Part shown: positions 25,462 through 34,945 of the stretch, one piece after another | Position numbering within the stretch: position 1 is the first letter of the stretch | Layout of the letters: every line of letters starts with the position of its first letter | Assembly: GCF_025642255.1 (NCBI RefSeq) | Contig: NZ_CP106759.1 | Coordinates: 248,001-312,000 of the forward strand | DNA: 64,000 bases | Source: Stenotrophomonas maltophilia | Lineage (GTDB): Bacteria > Pseudomonadota > Gammaproteobacteria > Xanthomonadales > Xanthomonadaceae | Direction of reading: 5' to 3' | The notes under the pieces: model-generated | What the model was told of the DNA's origin: nothing | Databases searched by the model: none | The model's input: only the letters and a program-made list of their open reading frames with translations | Program-made: the position numbers and the translations under genes

Positions 25462-25562
25462 GTAACGCCGGGCCCATGCCCGGCGGCGCTACCTGATGCA
25501 CCCCGCCGGGCATGGCCCGGCGCTACCGATGGATGTGGAGCCGGGCATCGGGCCCGGCGCTA
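25462..25562. repeat. Cluster of three SMAG-type palindromes
   Basis: Three GCCGGGC/GCCCGGC hairpins follow trpS. One is GTAA-led (25462-25485). One is inverted and CTAC-ended (25504-25526). One is degenerate (25540-25562). This resembles the head-to-head dimers elsewhere, with one added copy. Confidence 0.8.
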
Positions 25563-25577
25563 TGGAAGGAGTCTGCG

Positions 25578-25868
25578 ATGGCGTGGTTGTCGCTGCTGCT
25601 TTTCCTGCCCTGGTTCGTCGTGCTGGGCAGCCTGTACTGGCTGTTCCCGCGCCAGCCGCGCACAACGCGGCGGCGCCTGTTCGATGGCCTGGTGCTGCTG
25701 CTGGCCTTTGTTCTGAGCATCGTGGCGATGCTGTGGGGCCACCACCTGGGCCTGGTGCAGACCGACGCGGGGCCGATCTGGCCGCAGGTGCTGGCGGTGC
25801 TCTATGCCTACGGCGCTTTCCTGGCGGTGCTGGTGCTGGCACTGCTGCTGCGACCGCGATGGTTGTAG
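25578..25868 (+). CDS. Small integral membrane protein
   Basis: This 96-aa protein has three hydrophobic segments (about 2-22, 36-55 and 70-92) and a basic loop PRQPRTTRRRLFDG after the first, suggesting the loop is cytoplasmic. No family was recognised with certainty. A GGAAGGAG Shine-Dalgarno precedes ATG 25578 by 8 nt, which fixes the start. It lies behind the SMAG cluster that separates it from trpS. Confidence 0.65.
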   Translation: MAWLSLLLFLPWFVVLGSLYWLFPRQPRTTRRRLFDGLVLLLAFVLSIVAMLWGHHLGLVQTDAGPIWPQVLAVLYAYGAFLAVLVLALLLRPRWL

Positions 25869-25970
25869 TCCCGGGGCAGAGCGCGTGCCTCCGACCAAAG
25901 CCGCATCGAACCGGTCCTGCCTGCACGCCTACCATGGACGCCTGATTCCGATTCCGCCAGGTGCGTGCCG

Positions 25971-26903
25971 ATGATCGCCGACCCCAGCATCCACACCATC
26001 GATACCGGCTTCCAACGTCCCGACTTCGATGCGGCCTACCTGATCGTCGAGAACGGGCGGGGCGCCTTCGTGGACTGTGGCACCGGCCTGTCCGTGCCGG
26101 CGATGCTGCGGGCGCTGTCCGATGCCGGCCTGCAGCCCGACGCGGTGGACTGGCTTCTGCTCACCCATGTGCATCTGGACCATGCCGGCGGTGCGGGTCT
26201 GTTGATGCAGCAGCTGCCCAATGCCCGGGCCGTGCTGCATCCGCGCGGTGCGCCGCACATGATCGATCCGACCCGGCTGATCGCCGGCGCCACCGCAGTC
26301 TACGGCGCGGAAGAGATCGCACGCAGCTATGGCCGCATCGAGGCGATTCCCGAGCACCGCGTCGTGGTGGCCGAGGATGGCCATCGCCTCGATCTTGCCG
26401 GACGCGAACTGCTCCTGCTGCATACGCCCGGCCACGCACTGCATCACTACTGCGTATGGGATGCGCGCAGCCGCAGCTGGTTCACCGGCGATACCTTCGG
26501 TATCTCCTACCGCGAACTGGACAGCGCGCAGGGCGCCTTCATTTTTCCGACCTCTTCGCCCGTGCAGTTCGATCCCGAAGCGATGAAGGCGTCGATCCAG
26601 CGCATGCTCGACTACGATCCGCAGTCGATGTACCTCACCCACTATGGCCGCGTGGAGCAGGTGCAGCGGCTGGCCGGCGACCTGTTCGAGCAGATCGATG
26701 CGATGGCGGCGATCGGCCGCCAGTGCGACGAGCGGCCCGACCGCCATCGCTGCCTGCTGGCGGCGCTGCAGGCCCTGTACCTGGAGCGCGCGCAGCAGCA
26801 TGGCTGTGTGCTGGATGACGCAGCGGTGGTGGCTGTGCTGGCCATGGACATCGAGCTCAACGCGCAGGGCCTGGCCTGCTGGCTGGATCGCGAGCGCCGC
26901 TGA
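25971..26903 (+). CDS. MBL-fold metallo-hydrolase
   Basis: This 310-aa protein has a metallo-beta-lactamase fold. The metal motif is HVHLDH (66-71, LLTHVHLDHAGG), with a third His in LHTPGHALHHY and Asp in WFTGDTFGISY; a last His is in YLTHYGR. This is the glyoxalase-II-like zinc/iron site arrangement. About 80 C-terminal helical residues follow the core. Substrate is unknown. The start was set at ATG 25971; GTG 25965 is possible. It is followed 72 bp later by the M28 peptidase. Confidence 0.85.
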   Translation: MIADPSIHTIDTGFQRPDFDAAYLIVENGRGAFVDCGTGLSVPAMLRALSDAGLQPDAVDWLLLTHVHLDHAGGAGLLMQQLPNARAVLHPRGAPHMIDPTRLIAGATAVYGAEEIARSYGRIEAIPEHRVVVAEDGHRLDLAGRELLLLHTPGHALHHYCVWDARSRSWFTGDTFGISYRELDSAQGAFIFPTSSPVQFDPEAMKASIQRMLDYDPQSMYLTHYGRVEQVQRLAGDLFEQIDAMAAIGRQCDERPDRHRCLLAALQALYLERAQQHGCVLDDAAVVAVLAMDIELNAQGLACWLDRERR

Positions 26904-26975
26904 CGGAGCGGGACTGCGGCCGGCACTGCTGTCACGTTACACTCTGGTGACTTCCCATCCTGCCGTGGTATTGCC

Positions 26976-28637
26976 GTGAACCCGATGCGCGTGTTGCTGC
27001 TGTCGTCCTGCCTGTTCGTGGGTGGCCTGGCCCAGGCGGCCAATGACCTTCCCGGCGGCGGTATCGACCCGCAGGCGCTGTCGCGCCACGTGCGTGTACT
27101 GGCGTCGGACGAATTCGAGGGCCGTGCTCCGGCCAGCGAAGGCGAAGAGCGCACCGTGCAGTACCTGATCGAGCAGTTCCGCAGCTATGGCCTGCAACCC
27201 GGCGGCGTGGACGGCAGCTGGGTGCAGCCGGTGCCGCTGGTGCGTGCGCAGCTGGAGGGGGCGGCCACGGCCAGCCTGGCGTTGAAGCAGGGCCGCCGCG
27301 CCCTGGTCAATGGCGTGGATGTGACCCTGCAGAGCCTGCAGCCGCGCGCCCGGGTGCAGATCAAGGATGCACCGCTGGTGTTCGTGGGCTATGGCATCGA
27401 CGCACCGGAACGCCATTGGAACGACTACAAGGACATTGATCTGCACGGCAAGATTGCCGTGGTGCTGATCAATGATGCCGATTTCGAGGCCGACGCTCCC
27501 GGCGCGTTCGATGGCAAGGCAGTGACCTACTACGGCCGCTGGACCTACAAGTTCGAAGAGGCTGCGCGCCGCGGCGCCGAAGGTGTGCTGATCGTGCACG
27601 AGACCGCACCTGCGGCCTATGGCTGGGCGACGGTGAAGAGCTCGGGCACTTCGCCGTTGTTCGATATCGAGCGCAGCCAGGCCGAGGCGATGGCCCAGCA
27701 CACACCGCTGCGCGGCTGGATGCAGCGCGAGCTGGCCGAGGCGATCTTCGCCGACGCCGGCCTCGATTTCGAGGCGGAGAAGCGCAAGGCGATGCGTGCC
27801 GACTTCCGTCCGGTGGCCCTGGACAACGCGCGGCTGAGCGTCGATTTCGCCCTCAAGCGCGAACAGGTGGTGACCCGCAACGTCGTGGCCAAGCTGCCGG
27901 GCGGCGAGCACGGCGATGAAGCGGTGATCTTCTCGGCGCACTGGGACGCTTTCGGCATCGGCCAGCCCGATGCGAAGGGCGACCGCGTGCGCCGTGGCGC
28001 CATCGACAACGCCACCGGCGTGGCCACCGTGCTGGAACTGGGCCGGGTGTTCGCGGCCGGCCCGCAGCCGCAGCGCACGCTGTACTTCGTGGCGCTGACG
28101 GCTGAAGAAAAGGGATTGCTGGGGGCCAGCTACTACGCCGCGCATCCGCTGGCGCCGCTGGACAAGACCGCTGCCGTACTGAACATCGAGATGTTCAGCC
28201 CGGATGGGCCGACCCGTGACATCGCTTCGTGGGGCAAGGGCCGGGTATCGCTGGAAGGCGACCTGGAGCGGGTGGCCAAGGCACGCGGCCGCAGCTACAG
28301 CCCGGACCCCAACCTGGAGGCCGGTTTCTTCTACCGCGCCGACCATTTCGCCTTCGCCCGGCTGGGTGTACCGGCGATCACCATCGGCCCGGGCCTGGAC
28401 AAGCTGGACGGAGGCGTGGACGCCGGACGCGCGCTGCGCGAGAAGTACTTCGCCGACTGCTATCACCAGGCCTGCGACGCGTGGACGCCGGGCTGGGATC
28501 CCAGCGGTCATGCCGCCGATACGCTGCTGGTCTACGACCTGGGCGCGGAGCTGGCCAACAGCCGGCGCTGGCCGACCTGGGAGAAGGACTCCGAGTTCCG
28601 CGCTGCCCGCGACAAGAGCGAGGCGGCACGCCGCTGA
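26976..28637 (+). CDS. Secreted M28-family metallopeptidase with PA-type insert
   Basis: This 553-aa exported aminopeptidase has a signal peptide at about 1-22. A lid/PA-like region (about 110-250, VFVGYGIDAPERHWNDYKDI) precedes the M28 zinc core. Zinc ligands by pattern are His322 in SAHWDAFG, Asp in RRGAIDNATGV, the Glu pair in ALTAEEKGLLG, and His in FYRADHFAFAR. The remaining position reads NIEMF where NIDx is usual, so Glu replaces the customary Asp. The start is GTG 26976 or ATG 26985; neither has a clear Shine-Dalgarno. It probably degrades peptides in the periplasm or outside the cell. Confidence 0.88.
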   Translation: MNPMRVLLLSSCLFVGGLAQAANDLPGGGIDPQALSRHVRVLASDEFEGRAPASEGEERTVQYLIEQFRSYGLQPGGVDGSWVQPVPLVRAQLEGAATASLALKQGRRALVNGVDVTLQSLQPRARVQIKDAPLVFVGYGIDAPERHWNDYKDIDLHGKIAVVLINDADFEADAPGAFDGKAVTYYGRWTYKFEEAARRGAEGVLIVHETAPAAYGWATVKSSGTSPLFDIERSQAEAMAQHTPLRGWMQRELAEAIFADAGLDFEAEKRKAMRADFRPVALDNARLSVDFALKREQVVTRNVVAKLPGGEHGDEAVIFSAHWDAFGIGQPDAKGDRVRRGAIDNATGVATVLELGRVFAAGPQPQRTLYFVALTAEEKGLLGASYYAAHPLAPLDKTAAVLNIEMFSPDGPTRDIASWGKGRVSLEGDLERVAKARGRSYSPDPNLEAGFFYRADHFAFARLGVPAITIGPGLDKLDGGVDAGRALREKYFADCYHQACDAWTPGWDPSGHAADTLLVYDLGAELANSRRWPTWEKDSEFRAARDKSEAARR

Positions 28638-28640
28638 CGG

Positions 28641-28991
28641 CTAGCGCCTGCGCAGCAGCGTCCAGGCACCCCATGCACTGGCGGCCAATGCCGCCAGGTA
28701 GCAGGTGATCATGGTGCCGAGGCTGACCGTGCGCAGGCCGCTGAAGCGGCCGAGCAGGTTCATCCGCAGCGAGCTGTGACCGCTGCCCAGGTCCACTGCC
28801 AGCTGCACTGCCAGCGCGCTGGCGAAGACCAGAAGGGCGATGCCGAAGCCGGTGCGTGGCCAGCGCGCCTTCGCGCCCGGGCGTCGCAGCAGCCAGCCCA
28901 GCGTGGTTGCCACCGCCAGCAGCAGGGCGGCCCACATCAGGGGCGTGGCGGGAGATGCGGCAGCCACCGGCATTGCACCGGTGGCTGCCAT
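28641..28991 (-). CDS. Hypothetical membrane protein downstream of an MFS permease
   Basis: This 116-aa protein (start MAATGAMPVAAAS) has three predicted membrane segments: about 15-32, 47-66 and 86-110. A basic loop RRPGAKARWPRTGF lies between the first two. It was not recognised. It follows the MFS gene by 13 nt on the same strand and ends 3 nt from the convergent peptidase gene. Confidence 0.5.
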   Translation of the reverse strand: MAATGAMPVAAASPATPLMWAALLLAVATTLGWLLRRPGAKARWPRTGFGIALLVFASALAVQLAVDLGSGHSSLRMNLLGRFSGLRTVSLGTMITCYLAALAASAWGAWTLLRRR

Positions 28992-29004
28992 CAGCACGGC
29001 ATCC

Positions 29005-30339
29005 TTACTTGCGGGTGCCGTCGAGCCAGTTCGGGCCCTTGTTGGTGAGGAAGAACACATAGACCACCAACGATACCGCGATGGTGGCAGTGACATAGAT
29101 GGCGAACCAGTCCACGTGGCCGGTCTTCAGCGCGCCCTGGTACAGCAGCGGGGCCGTACCGCCGAACAGCGAGTTGGCCAGCGCGTAGCCCAGGCCCACG
29201 CCCAGTGCCCGAACGTGGGTCGGGAACAGCTCGGCCTTCACCACGGCGTTGATCGAGGTGTAGCCGGTGAGGATGACGAAGCCCAGCGCCAGGGTGAGGA
29301 AGGCGAGGGTGGCATCGTGCTGGTGCGGCAGCTGCGTGATCAGGTACCAGCTGTACAGCACGCCGCCCACGCCGAAGAACACCAGCAGGCTCTTGCGCCC
29401 GATGATGTCCGACAGCCAGCCGCCGACCGGCTGCAGCACCATCAGGAAGGCCAGCACGCCCAGGTTGATCAGGGTGCCGGTCATCGGGTCGTCGCCTGCG
29501 AAGGCGCTCTGGATCATCTTCGGGCCGTTCACCGAGTAGGTGTAGAAGGCAATGGTGCCGCCGGCGGTGATCAGGAAGCACAGCAGCAGCGGGCGCCACT
29601 GGTGCACGAACAGTTCGTACATCGAACCGGATTTCTTGGCCTTGCCTTCGCGCGCGGCCTCGATCGAGGATTCTTCCAGCGACTCATCCATGCCACGGCG
29701 CAGCCAGAACACCACGACCGCGGCGATGCCACCGATGCCGAAGGCGATGCGCCAGCCGAACTCGGAGATCTCCGGCTTGCCCCAGACGTTCAGCATCAGG
29801 AACAGGGTCAGCTGGGCCAGCACATGGCCGCCGACCAGGGTGACGTAGTGGAAGGAGGACAGGAAGCCACGACGGCCCGGAATGGCGGCCTCGGACATGT
29901 AGGTGGCGCTCGCGCCGTACTCGCCACCGGTGGCGAAGCCCTGCAGCAGGCGCGCGAACAGCAGGATGATCGCCGCCCAGATGCCGATGCTGGCGGCAGT
30001 GGGGGTGATGGCGATGATGAAGGAGCAGAACGCCATCAGCGTGACCGATACGGTCAGGGCCAGGCGACGGCCATGGCGGTCGGCGAAGCGGCCGAAGAAC
30101 CAGGCACCGATCGGGCGCATCAGGAAGGTCGCGGCGAAGATCGCCCAGACGTACATCGTGGAGTTCTTGTCTTCCGGCGAGAAGAACTGCGACTCGAAGT
30201 ACACGGCGAACACCGAGTACACGTAGACGTCATACCACTCCACCAGGTTGCCGGCGGAGCCTTTGAGGGTATTGGAGATCGAGCGGCGCAATGCGGCGCC
30301 GTCGTTCGCGGGAACAGCAGGGTGGGGCGTGGTGCTCAT
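29005..30339 (-). CDS. MFS metabolite:H+ symporter (KgtP/alpha-ketoglutarate permease type)
   Basis: This 444-aa 12-TM inner-membrane transporter belongs to the MHS family. Signatures are GNLVEWYDVYVYSVFAVYF in TM1, GRFADRHGRR in the loop 2-3 and LLQGFATGGEYGASATYMSE in TM4, all typical of alpha-ketoglutarate and related dicarboxylate/proline-betaine permeases. ATG 30339 (MSTTPHPAV) is preferred. The frame is open 32 codons further over a region without similarity. Substrate is by family resemblance only. It is divergent from the EamA gene pair. Confidence 0.85.
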   Translation of the reverse strand: MSTTPHPAVPANDGAALRRSISNTLKGSAGNLVEWYDVYVYSVFAVYFESQFFSPEDKNSTMYVWAIFAATFLMRPIGAWFFGRFADRHGRRLALTVSVTLMAFCSFIIAITPTAASIGIWAAIILLFARLLQGFATGGEYGASATYMSEAAIPGRRGFLSSFHYVTLVGGHVLAQLTLFLMLNVWGKPEISEFGWRIAFGIGGIAAVVVFWLRRGMDESLEESSIEAAREGKAKKSGSMYELFVHQWRPLLLCFLITAGGTIAFYTYSVNGPKMIQSAFAGDDPMTGTLINLGVLAFLMVLQPVGGWLSDIIGRKSLLVFFGVGGVLYSWYLITQLPHQHDATLAFLTLALGFVILTGYTSINAVVKAELFPTHVRALGVGLGYALANSLFGGTAPLLYQGALKTGHVDWFAIYVTATIAVSLVVYVFFLTNKGPNWLDGTRK

Positions 30340-30563
30340 CTGGGCGGGGATCCTCGATGCGATAGCGTCCGTGCGCGGAAAATACAGCGTCCGACCATGT
30401 GGTGGCGCAGCCGGGCAGCCTTCTTGGTACTGCATGACCCGTCAACGCGGGGTGGCAGGCCAGGACAGGGTGCATGGATGGACGACAGCGTGCCACCTTG
30501 CGGGGTGCCGGACCATACTCAAAACGTCCTAGAATCCGCCTTCCCCCGGTCCCTTGGTGCGTC

Positions 30564-31469
30564 ATGTCGGCTCCCCCTGTTCCGTCTGCGGCTGCCCCCC
30601 GGGGCGGCCTTGTCGTGTTGGCGCTGCTGCTGGTCTACGTGGTCTGGGGCTCGACCTATCTCGGTATCGCCAAGGCCCTGCACGGCGGTGCGCTGCCGTT
30701 GACGATGGTTTCTGGCAGCCGCTTCATCATCGCCGGGGGCCTGATGTACCTGGCGCTGCGCCTGTTCTGGAAAATGCCGAAGCCGACGTTGCGGCAGTGG
30801 CGCAGCCTGGTGCTCATGGGGGTGACCATGCTGGTGCTGGGCAATGGCATGGTGGTGCTGGCCGAACGCGATGTGTCGTCCGGCCTGGCGGCCACGGCGG
30901 TGGCATCGGTGCCCCTGTGGATGGCGCTGTTCTCGGCGCTGCGCGGCCAGCACGCCAGCCGTGGCGAATGGCTGGGCATCGCCATCGGCTTCCTCGGCGT
31001 TGTCTGGCTGAATGCGGGCAGCAGCCTGACGGCGACGCCCACCGGGCTGGTGCTGCTGCTGATCGCACCGATCGGCTGGGCCTTCGGCTCGGTGTGGGCG
31101 CGCGGCCTGGACCTGCCTGGCCCGTTCATGACGGCCGCCGGGCAGATGATCTGCGGCGGCGTGCTGCTGGTGCTGATCGGGCTGGCGGTGGGTGAGCGGC
31201 CCACCACACTGCCCGATACCGGTGGCCTGCTGGCCATGGCCTATCTGTGCGTGTTCGGTTCGATCGTCGCGTTCACGGCCTACGTGTGGCTGCTGCAGAA
31301 CGTACGCCCGGCGCTGGCCGGCAGCTACGCCTACGTCAACCCGGTGATCGCGGTGCTGCTGGGCGCAGCCCTCAACAGCGAACGCTTCGGCTGGCGCGAC
31401 GTGCTGGCGATGGTGGTGATTCTGCTGGGCGTGGTGGTACTGACAATGGCAAGGACGCGCAAGCGATGA
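30564..31469 (+). CDS. yedA: EamA/DMT-family exporter, YedA-like
   Basis: This 301-aa inner-membrane protein has ten TM segments in two EamA repeats. The first begins with YVVWGSTYLGIAKAL and the second holds YVNPVIAVLLGAALNSERF. This is the YedA drug/metabolite exporter pattern. Several such proteins export amino acids; the substrate here is unknown. ATG 30564 fits the family N-terminus. Its stop overlaps the rarD start (ATGA, 31466-31469). Confidence 0.85.
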   Translation: MSAPPVPSAAAPRGGLVVLALLLVYVVWGSTYLGIAKALHGGALPLTMVSGSRFIIAGGLMYLALRLFWKMPKPTLRQWRSLVLMGVTMLVLGNGMVVLAERDVSSGLAATAVASVPLWMALFSALRGQHASRGEWLGIAIGFLGVVWLNAGSSLTATPTGLVLLLIAPIGWAFGSVWARGLDLPGPFMTAAGQMICGGVLLVLIGLAVGERPTTLPDTGGLLAMAYLCVFGSIVAFTAYVWLLQNVRPALAGSYAYVNPVIAVLLGAALNSERFGWRDVLAMVVILLGVVVLTMARTRKR

Positions 31470-32365
31470 GCATCGACGAGACAGAACAACGCCGGGGCCT
31501 GCTGGTCACCGCATCCACCTTCGTGCTGTGGGGACTGGTGCCGGTGTACTGGCACCTGCTCAATGAAGTGCCGTCGTTCCAGATCATCGCCCATCGCATC
31601 ATCTGGAGCACGGTGCTGGTGGTGGCCTGGCTGCTGCTCAGTGCGAAACTGGGCTGGTGGCGGAAGATCGCCGCCCAGCCGCGCGCGCTGCCGATCCTGG
31701 CGGTGTCGAGCCTGACCATCGCGTTCAATTGGGGCCTGTACATCTGGGCCGTCAATGCCGGCCACGTGATCGAGACCAGCCTGGGCTACTTCATCAACCC
31801 GCTGGTGAACGTGCTGCTGGGGGTGCTGGTGCTGAAGGAACGCCTGCGCCGGCTGCAGTGGGTGGCGGTGGGCATGGCGGCGGTGGGCGTGGCCTGGCTG
31901 ACTCTCGACGCTGGCACGCCGCCGTGGATCGCGCTGGGCCTGGCCTGTTCGTTCGGCCTGTACGGCCTGCTGCGCAAGCTGGTCTCGGTCGATCCCGTAG
32001 CCGGGCTGGGCGTGGAAAGCCTGTATCTGTTCCTGCCTGCGCTGGCGTTCGCGGTCTGGGCCGAGAATGGCCACGGTGGCGGATTCTTCAGCGGCTGGGG
32101 CCTGCGCAACGATCTGCTGCTGATCTTCGGCGGCGTGGTCACCGCCGTGCCGCTGATCGGTTTCGCCTACGGTGTGAAGCGCATCGCGCTGTCCCTGGTG
32201 GGCATCCTGCAGTACATCGCACCGAGCCTGCAGCTGCTGCTCGGCGTGTTCTTCTTCCACGAATCGTTCGACATGGCCAAGGCCGTCGGTTTCGCAGCGA
32301 TCTGGGCCGGGCTGCTGCTGTTCATCGGTGACAACCTGCGCACGATGCGGGCGGCAAAGCGCTGA
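31466..32365 (+). CDS. rarD: RarD-family EamA transporter
   Basis: This 299-aa ten-TM inner-membrane protein has RarD marks: FVLWGLVPVYWHLLNEVPSF, EIIAHRIIWS-like IIAHRIIWSTVLV, NWGLYIWAVNAGHVIETSLG, and LQYIAPSLQLLLGVFFFHE. Function in the family is poorly known (chloramphenicol-sensitive protein in older naming). It is translationally coupled to the YedA-like gene, so the two may act on related substrates. Confidence 0.9.
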   Translation: MSIDETEQRRGLLVTASTFVLWGLVPVYWHLLNEVPSFQIIAHRIIWSTVLVVAWLLLSAKLGWWRKIAAQPRALPILAVSSLTIAFNWGLYIWAVNAGHVIETSLGYFINPLVNVLLGVLVLKERLRRLQWVAVGMAAVGVAWLTLDAGTPPWIALGLACSFGLYGLLRKLVSVDPVAGLGVESLYLFLPALAFAVWAENGHGGGFFSGWGLRNDLLLIFGGVVTAVPLIGFAYGVKRIALSLVGILQYIAPSLQLLLGVFFFHESFDMAKAVGFAAIWAGLLLFIGDNLRTMRAAKR

Positions 32366-32378
32366 GCCGGAAAGCAAC

Positions 32379-32406
32379 GCGGGACGGAGCACCGGCCCCG
32401 TCCCGC
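32379..32406. terminator. Hairpin between convergent rarD and ABC permease genes
   Basis: GCGGGACGG pairs with CCGTCCCGC across a 10-nt loop, 14 nt after the rarD stop. There is no T-run, so it acts as a terminator only if the hairpin suffices. Confidence 0.55.
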
Positions 32407-32437
32407 GTCCGCGCCGCCTCGGATGGCGGCGTACACA

Positions 32438-33760
32438 TCAGGTTTCGCGCAGTGCCGTGGTGATCGGCAGGCGGGCGGCGCGCAGCGCCGGGAACAGGCC
32501 ACCGACCAGGCCGATGCCCAGCGCCCACTTCAGCCCCGTCCACAGCAGTTCCGGCGATACGTGGAACTTGAACACCACCGCGCTGAAGTTGCTGCCGATG
32601 GTGGACACGCTGTAGCCGTTGAACAGCAGCCACGCCACCGTGCAGCCCAGCAGGCCGCCGAGCAGGGCCAGCAGCATCGTTTCCAGCATCACCGCGGTCA
32701 CCACCGGCAGTCCGCGGAAACCAATCGCGCGCATGGTGGCGATTTCGCGCGCACGCGTGGCCACGGCGGCATACATGGTGTTGAGCGCGCCGAACACCGC
32801 GCCCACCGCCATGATCGTACCGATCACCTTGCCGAGGATGTCGATCAGCTTGGTCAGGCCGCCGCCCTGCTTGCTGTAGTACGCACGGGTGGTTTCCACG
32901 TCCAGCTTCAGGCGCGGATCGGCGGCGACGGCGGCCTTGAACTGATCGAAGCCCGGCTTGCCCTCGGTACGCACGCTGATCGACTGCCAGGCACTGCGCT
33001 GGTACGTGGTGGCCAGGGTATCGGCGTCGGTCCACAGTTCGGAGTCATGCGCATCACCGGTGGCGAACACACCGACCACCGTCCAGGTCTGGTTGCCCAG
33101 GGTGAGCGTCCTGCCGACCTCCATGTCGCGGAACTGGCCCTTGGCGCCCTGGCCGACCACGATCTCGCGCAGGCCGGTGGCGAACTTGCGGCCTTCGATG
33201 ATCTTGACCTTGTCATGCACCGCCCACGCCTGCGGCCCGACGCCACGGAACTGCGCGTTGACGTCGGTACCGTCGGACCTGGAGACCAGGTTGACCACCT
33301 GCGAGAGTTCAGGCGACAGCAGCGGCCGTCCCTGCGCATCGCGGCTGATGCCGGGCAGGGTGGACAGGGTCGGTACCTGCTCGCGGGTGATGACCGAATT
33401 GGTTTCCGCCTGCGAACCACCGCGCAGCACGATGGCGGTGGTGTCATCGCCGGTGTTGCTGAGCGTGGCCTGGAAGCCTTCGCCCATCGCCAGCATCGCC
33501 ACCAACACCCCGACCACGCCGGCGATGCCGACCACGATCACCGAGGATGCCCCCCAGCGCTGCGGCAGGCTGGCGATGCCGATGCGGGTGGCGGCCAGGG
33601 CCAGCCGCCCGCTGCGGGTCAGCGCCAGCCACAGCCCGACCAGCACCGCCACGGCAAGCACGCCCACCCACGGCAGGCCGATCCATACCGCCAGGCCGAT
33701 TGCCAGCGCCAGCACGGTCACCGTGTTGCCGAACCACTTCTTGAGCTTGTTCTTGAACAT
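32438..33760 (-). CDS. ABC transporter permease (MacB/FtsX family), second permease
   Basis: This 440-aa permease has two N-terminal membrane segments (about 12-45), a third near 70-95 and a large extracytoplasmic domain to about 300. The C-terminal FtsX-type TM bundle contains ATRAREIATMRAIGFRGLPV, the coupling-helix region. It ends LRAARLPITTALRET, typical of the FtsX family. It is the last gene of a four-gene operon (adaptor, ATPase, permease, permease), 13 bp behind the other permease. It probably exports an envelope-active compound; the substrate is unknown. Confidence 0.88.
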   Translation of the reverse strand: MFKNKLKKWFGNTVTVLALAIGLAVWIGLPWVGVLAVAVLVGLWLALTRSGRLALAATRIGIASLPQRWGASSVIVVGIAGVVGVLVAMLAMGEGFQATLSNTGDDTTAIVLRGGSQAETNSVITREQVPTLSTLPGISRDAQGRPLLSPELSQVVNLVSRSDGTDVNAQFRGVGPQAWAVHDKVKIIEGRKFATGLREIVVGQGAKGQFRDMEVGRTLTLGNQTWTVVGVFATGDAHDSELWTDADTLATTYQRSAWQSISVRTEGKPGFDQFKAAVAADPRLKLDVETTRAYYSKQGGGLTKLIDILGKVIGTIMAVGAVFGALNTMYAAVATRAREIATMRAIGFRGLPVVTAVMLETMLLALLGGLLGCTVAWLLFNGYSVSTIGSNFSAVVFKFHVSPELLWTGLKWALGIGLVGGLFPALRAARLPITTALRET

Positions 33761-33773
33761 GTCGGTGTCCTCC

Positions 33774-34931
33774 TCAGCGGCCGGCCAGTGCGTCGACGAT
33801 CTTCAGGCGCTTGGCGCGCAGCGCCGGCAGCAGGCCGACGACCGCGCCAATCACCACGATCAGGCCCAAGCCCATCAGCCAGGTCGGGGTGGGGATGTGC
33901 GGCGGCAGCAGGCCCATGCTCTTCGGTCCGATGGCGGGGAGGATCAGTGCCGCCAGGCCCATGCCGATCAGGCCACCGAGACCGATCAGCAGCACCGATT
34001 CGATCATCACCAGTATCAGCACCGTGCTGTCCTTGAAGCCCAGCGTCTTCAGCGTGGCCAGCTCCGGCACGCGCTCGCGTACGGCCTGCGCCATGGTGTT
34101 GCCGGTCAGCAGCAGCAGGGTGAAGAACACCGCGCCCATGATCGAGGTGACGATCATGCCGATGTCGGCAAACTGCTTGACGAAGGCCTGCTGGAACGCC
34201 GATTCGGTCTGGGTCTTGGTTTCGTGGTCGGAGTTGGCGGAAATCGCATCGATGGCCTGTGCCACCCGCGAAGAATGGTCGGGGTTGTCGAGCGTCACCG
34301 TGTACCAGCTGACCTGGTTCTTGATGTAGTCGTTGGACTCATCGAAGTATTTCCAGTTCATCATCAGCTGGCGCTCTTCGTTGGAGGCCTGCGCCGGATC
34401 CTTGGAACGGAAGATGCCCTTCAGTTCCAGCGGCCAGTCGTTGCTGCCGCCGCGCGGGAAGATCGTCGCCTGCAGCGGGATGGTATCGCCGACTTTCCAG
34501 CCGAACTGCTTGGCCAGGGTCTCGCCGACGATCGCACCGGTGCGGGTGTTCTTCCAGTCTTCCAGCTGCGCCGGGTCGATCTGCAGTTCGCGGTAGACGT
34601 CGAAGTAGTTGGGCGATACCGAGAAGTTCGGGAAGAAGTTCTTCGGATCCTGGTAGATGCCGCCGAACCACATGCCATAGGCCACGTCGCGCACGCCCGC
34701 CACCTGGCGGATCTGCGTTTCCAGGCGGATCGGCAGCGACTGGGTGATCGACAGGCGCGAGGCCACCACCAGGCGGTTGGCCCCTTCCACGCTGCCACCG
34801 GAGGTGAATGCCACGCGCACCGAGTCGAGCATGCCGAACAGGAGGAACGCGGCCACCACCGACAGCAGGGTCAGCAGGGTCCGGGTGCGGCTGCGGAACA
34901 GCTGCGCCCAGACCAGAGAGAAGTATTTCAT
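33774..34931 (-). CDS. ABC transporter permease (MacB/FtsX family), first permease
   Basis: This 385-aa permease has one N-terminal TM (about 17-36, after LFRSRTRTLLTLL) and a periplasmic domain of about 225 residues. Three C-terminal TM helices follow, with the coupling motif RVPELATLKTLGF and the end LRAKRLKIVDALAGR. It pairs with the 440-aa permease to form a heterodimeric type VII ABC exporter driven by the ATPase at 34946-35635. Genes are 13-14 bp apart. Confidence 0.88.
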   Translation of the reverse strand: MKYFSLVWAQLFRSRTRTLLTLLSVVAAFLLFGMLDSVRVAFTSGGSVEGANRLVVASRLSITQSLPIRLETQIRQVAGVRDVAYGMWFGGIYQDPKNFFPNFSVSPNYFDVYRELQIDPAQLEDWKNTRTGAIVGETLAKQFGWKVGDTIPLQATIFPRGGSNDWPLELKGIFRSKDPAQASNEERQLMMNWKYFDESNDYIKNQVSWYTVTLDNPDHSSRVAQAIDAISANSDHETKTQTESAFQQAFVKQFADIGMIVTSIMGAVFFTLLLLTGNTMAQAVRERVPELATLKTLGFKDSTVLILVMIESVLLIGLGGLIGMGLAALILPAIGPKSMGLLPPHIPTPTWLMGLGLIVVIGAVVGLLPALRAKRLKIVDALAGR

Positions 34932-34945
34932 CGCTGTGGCCTCCG

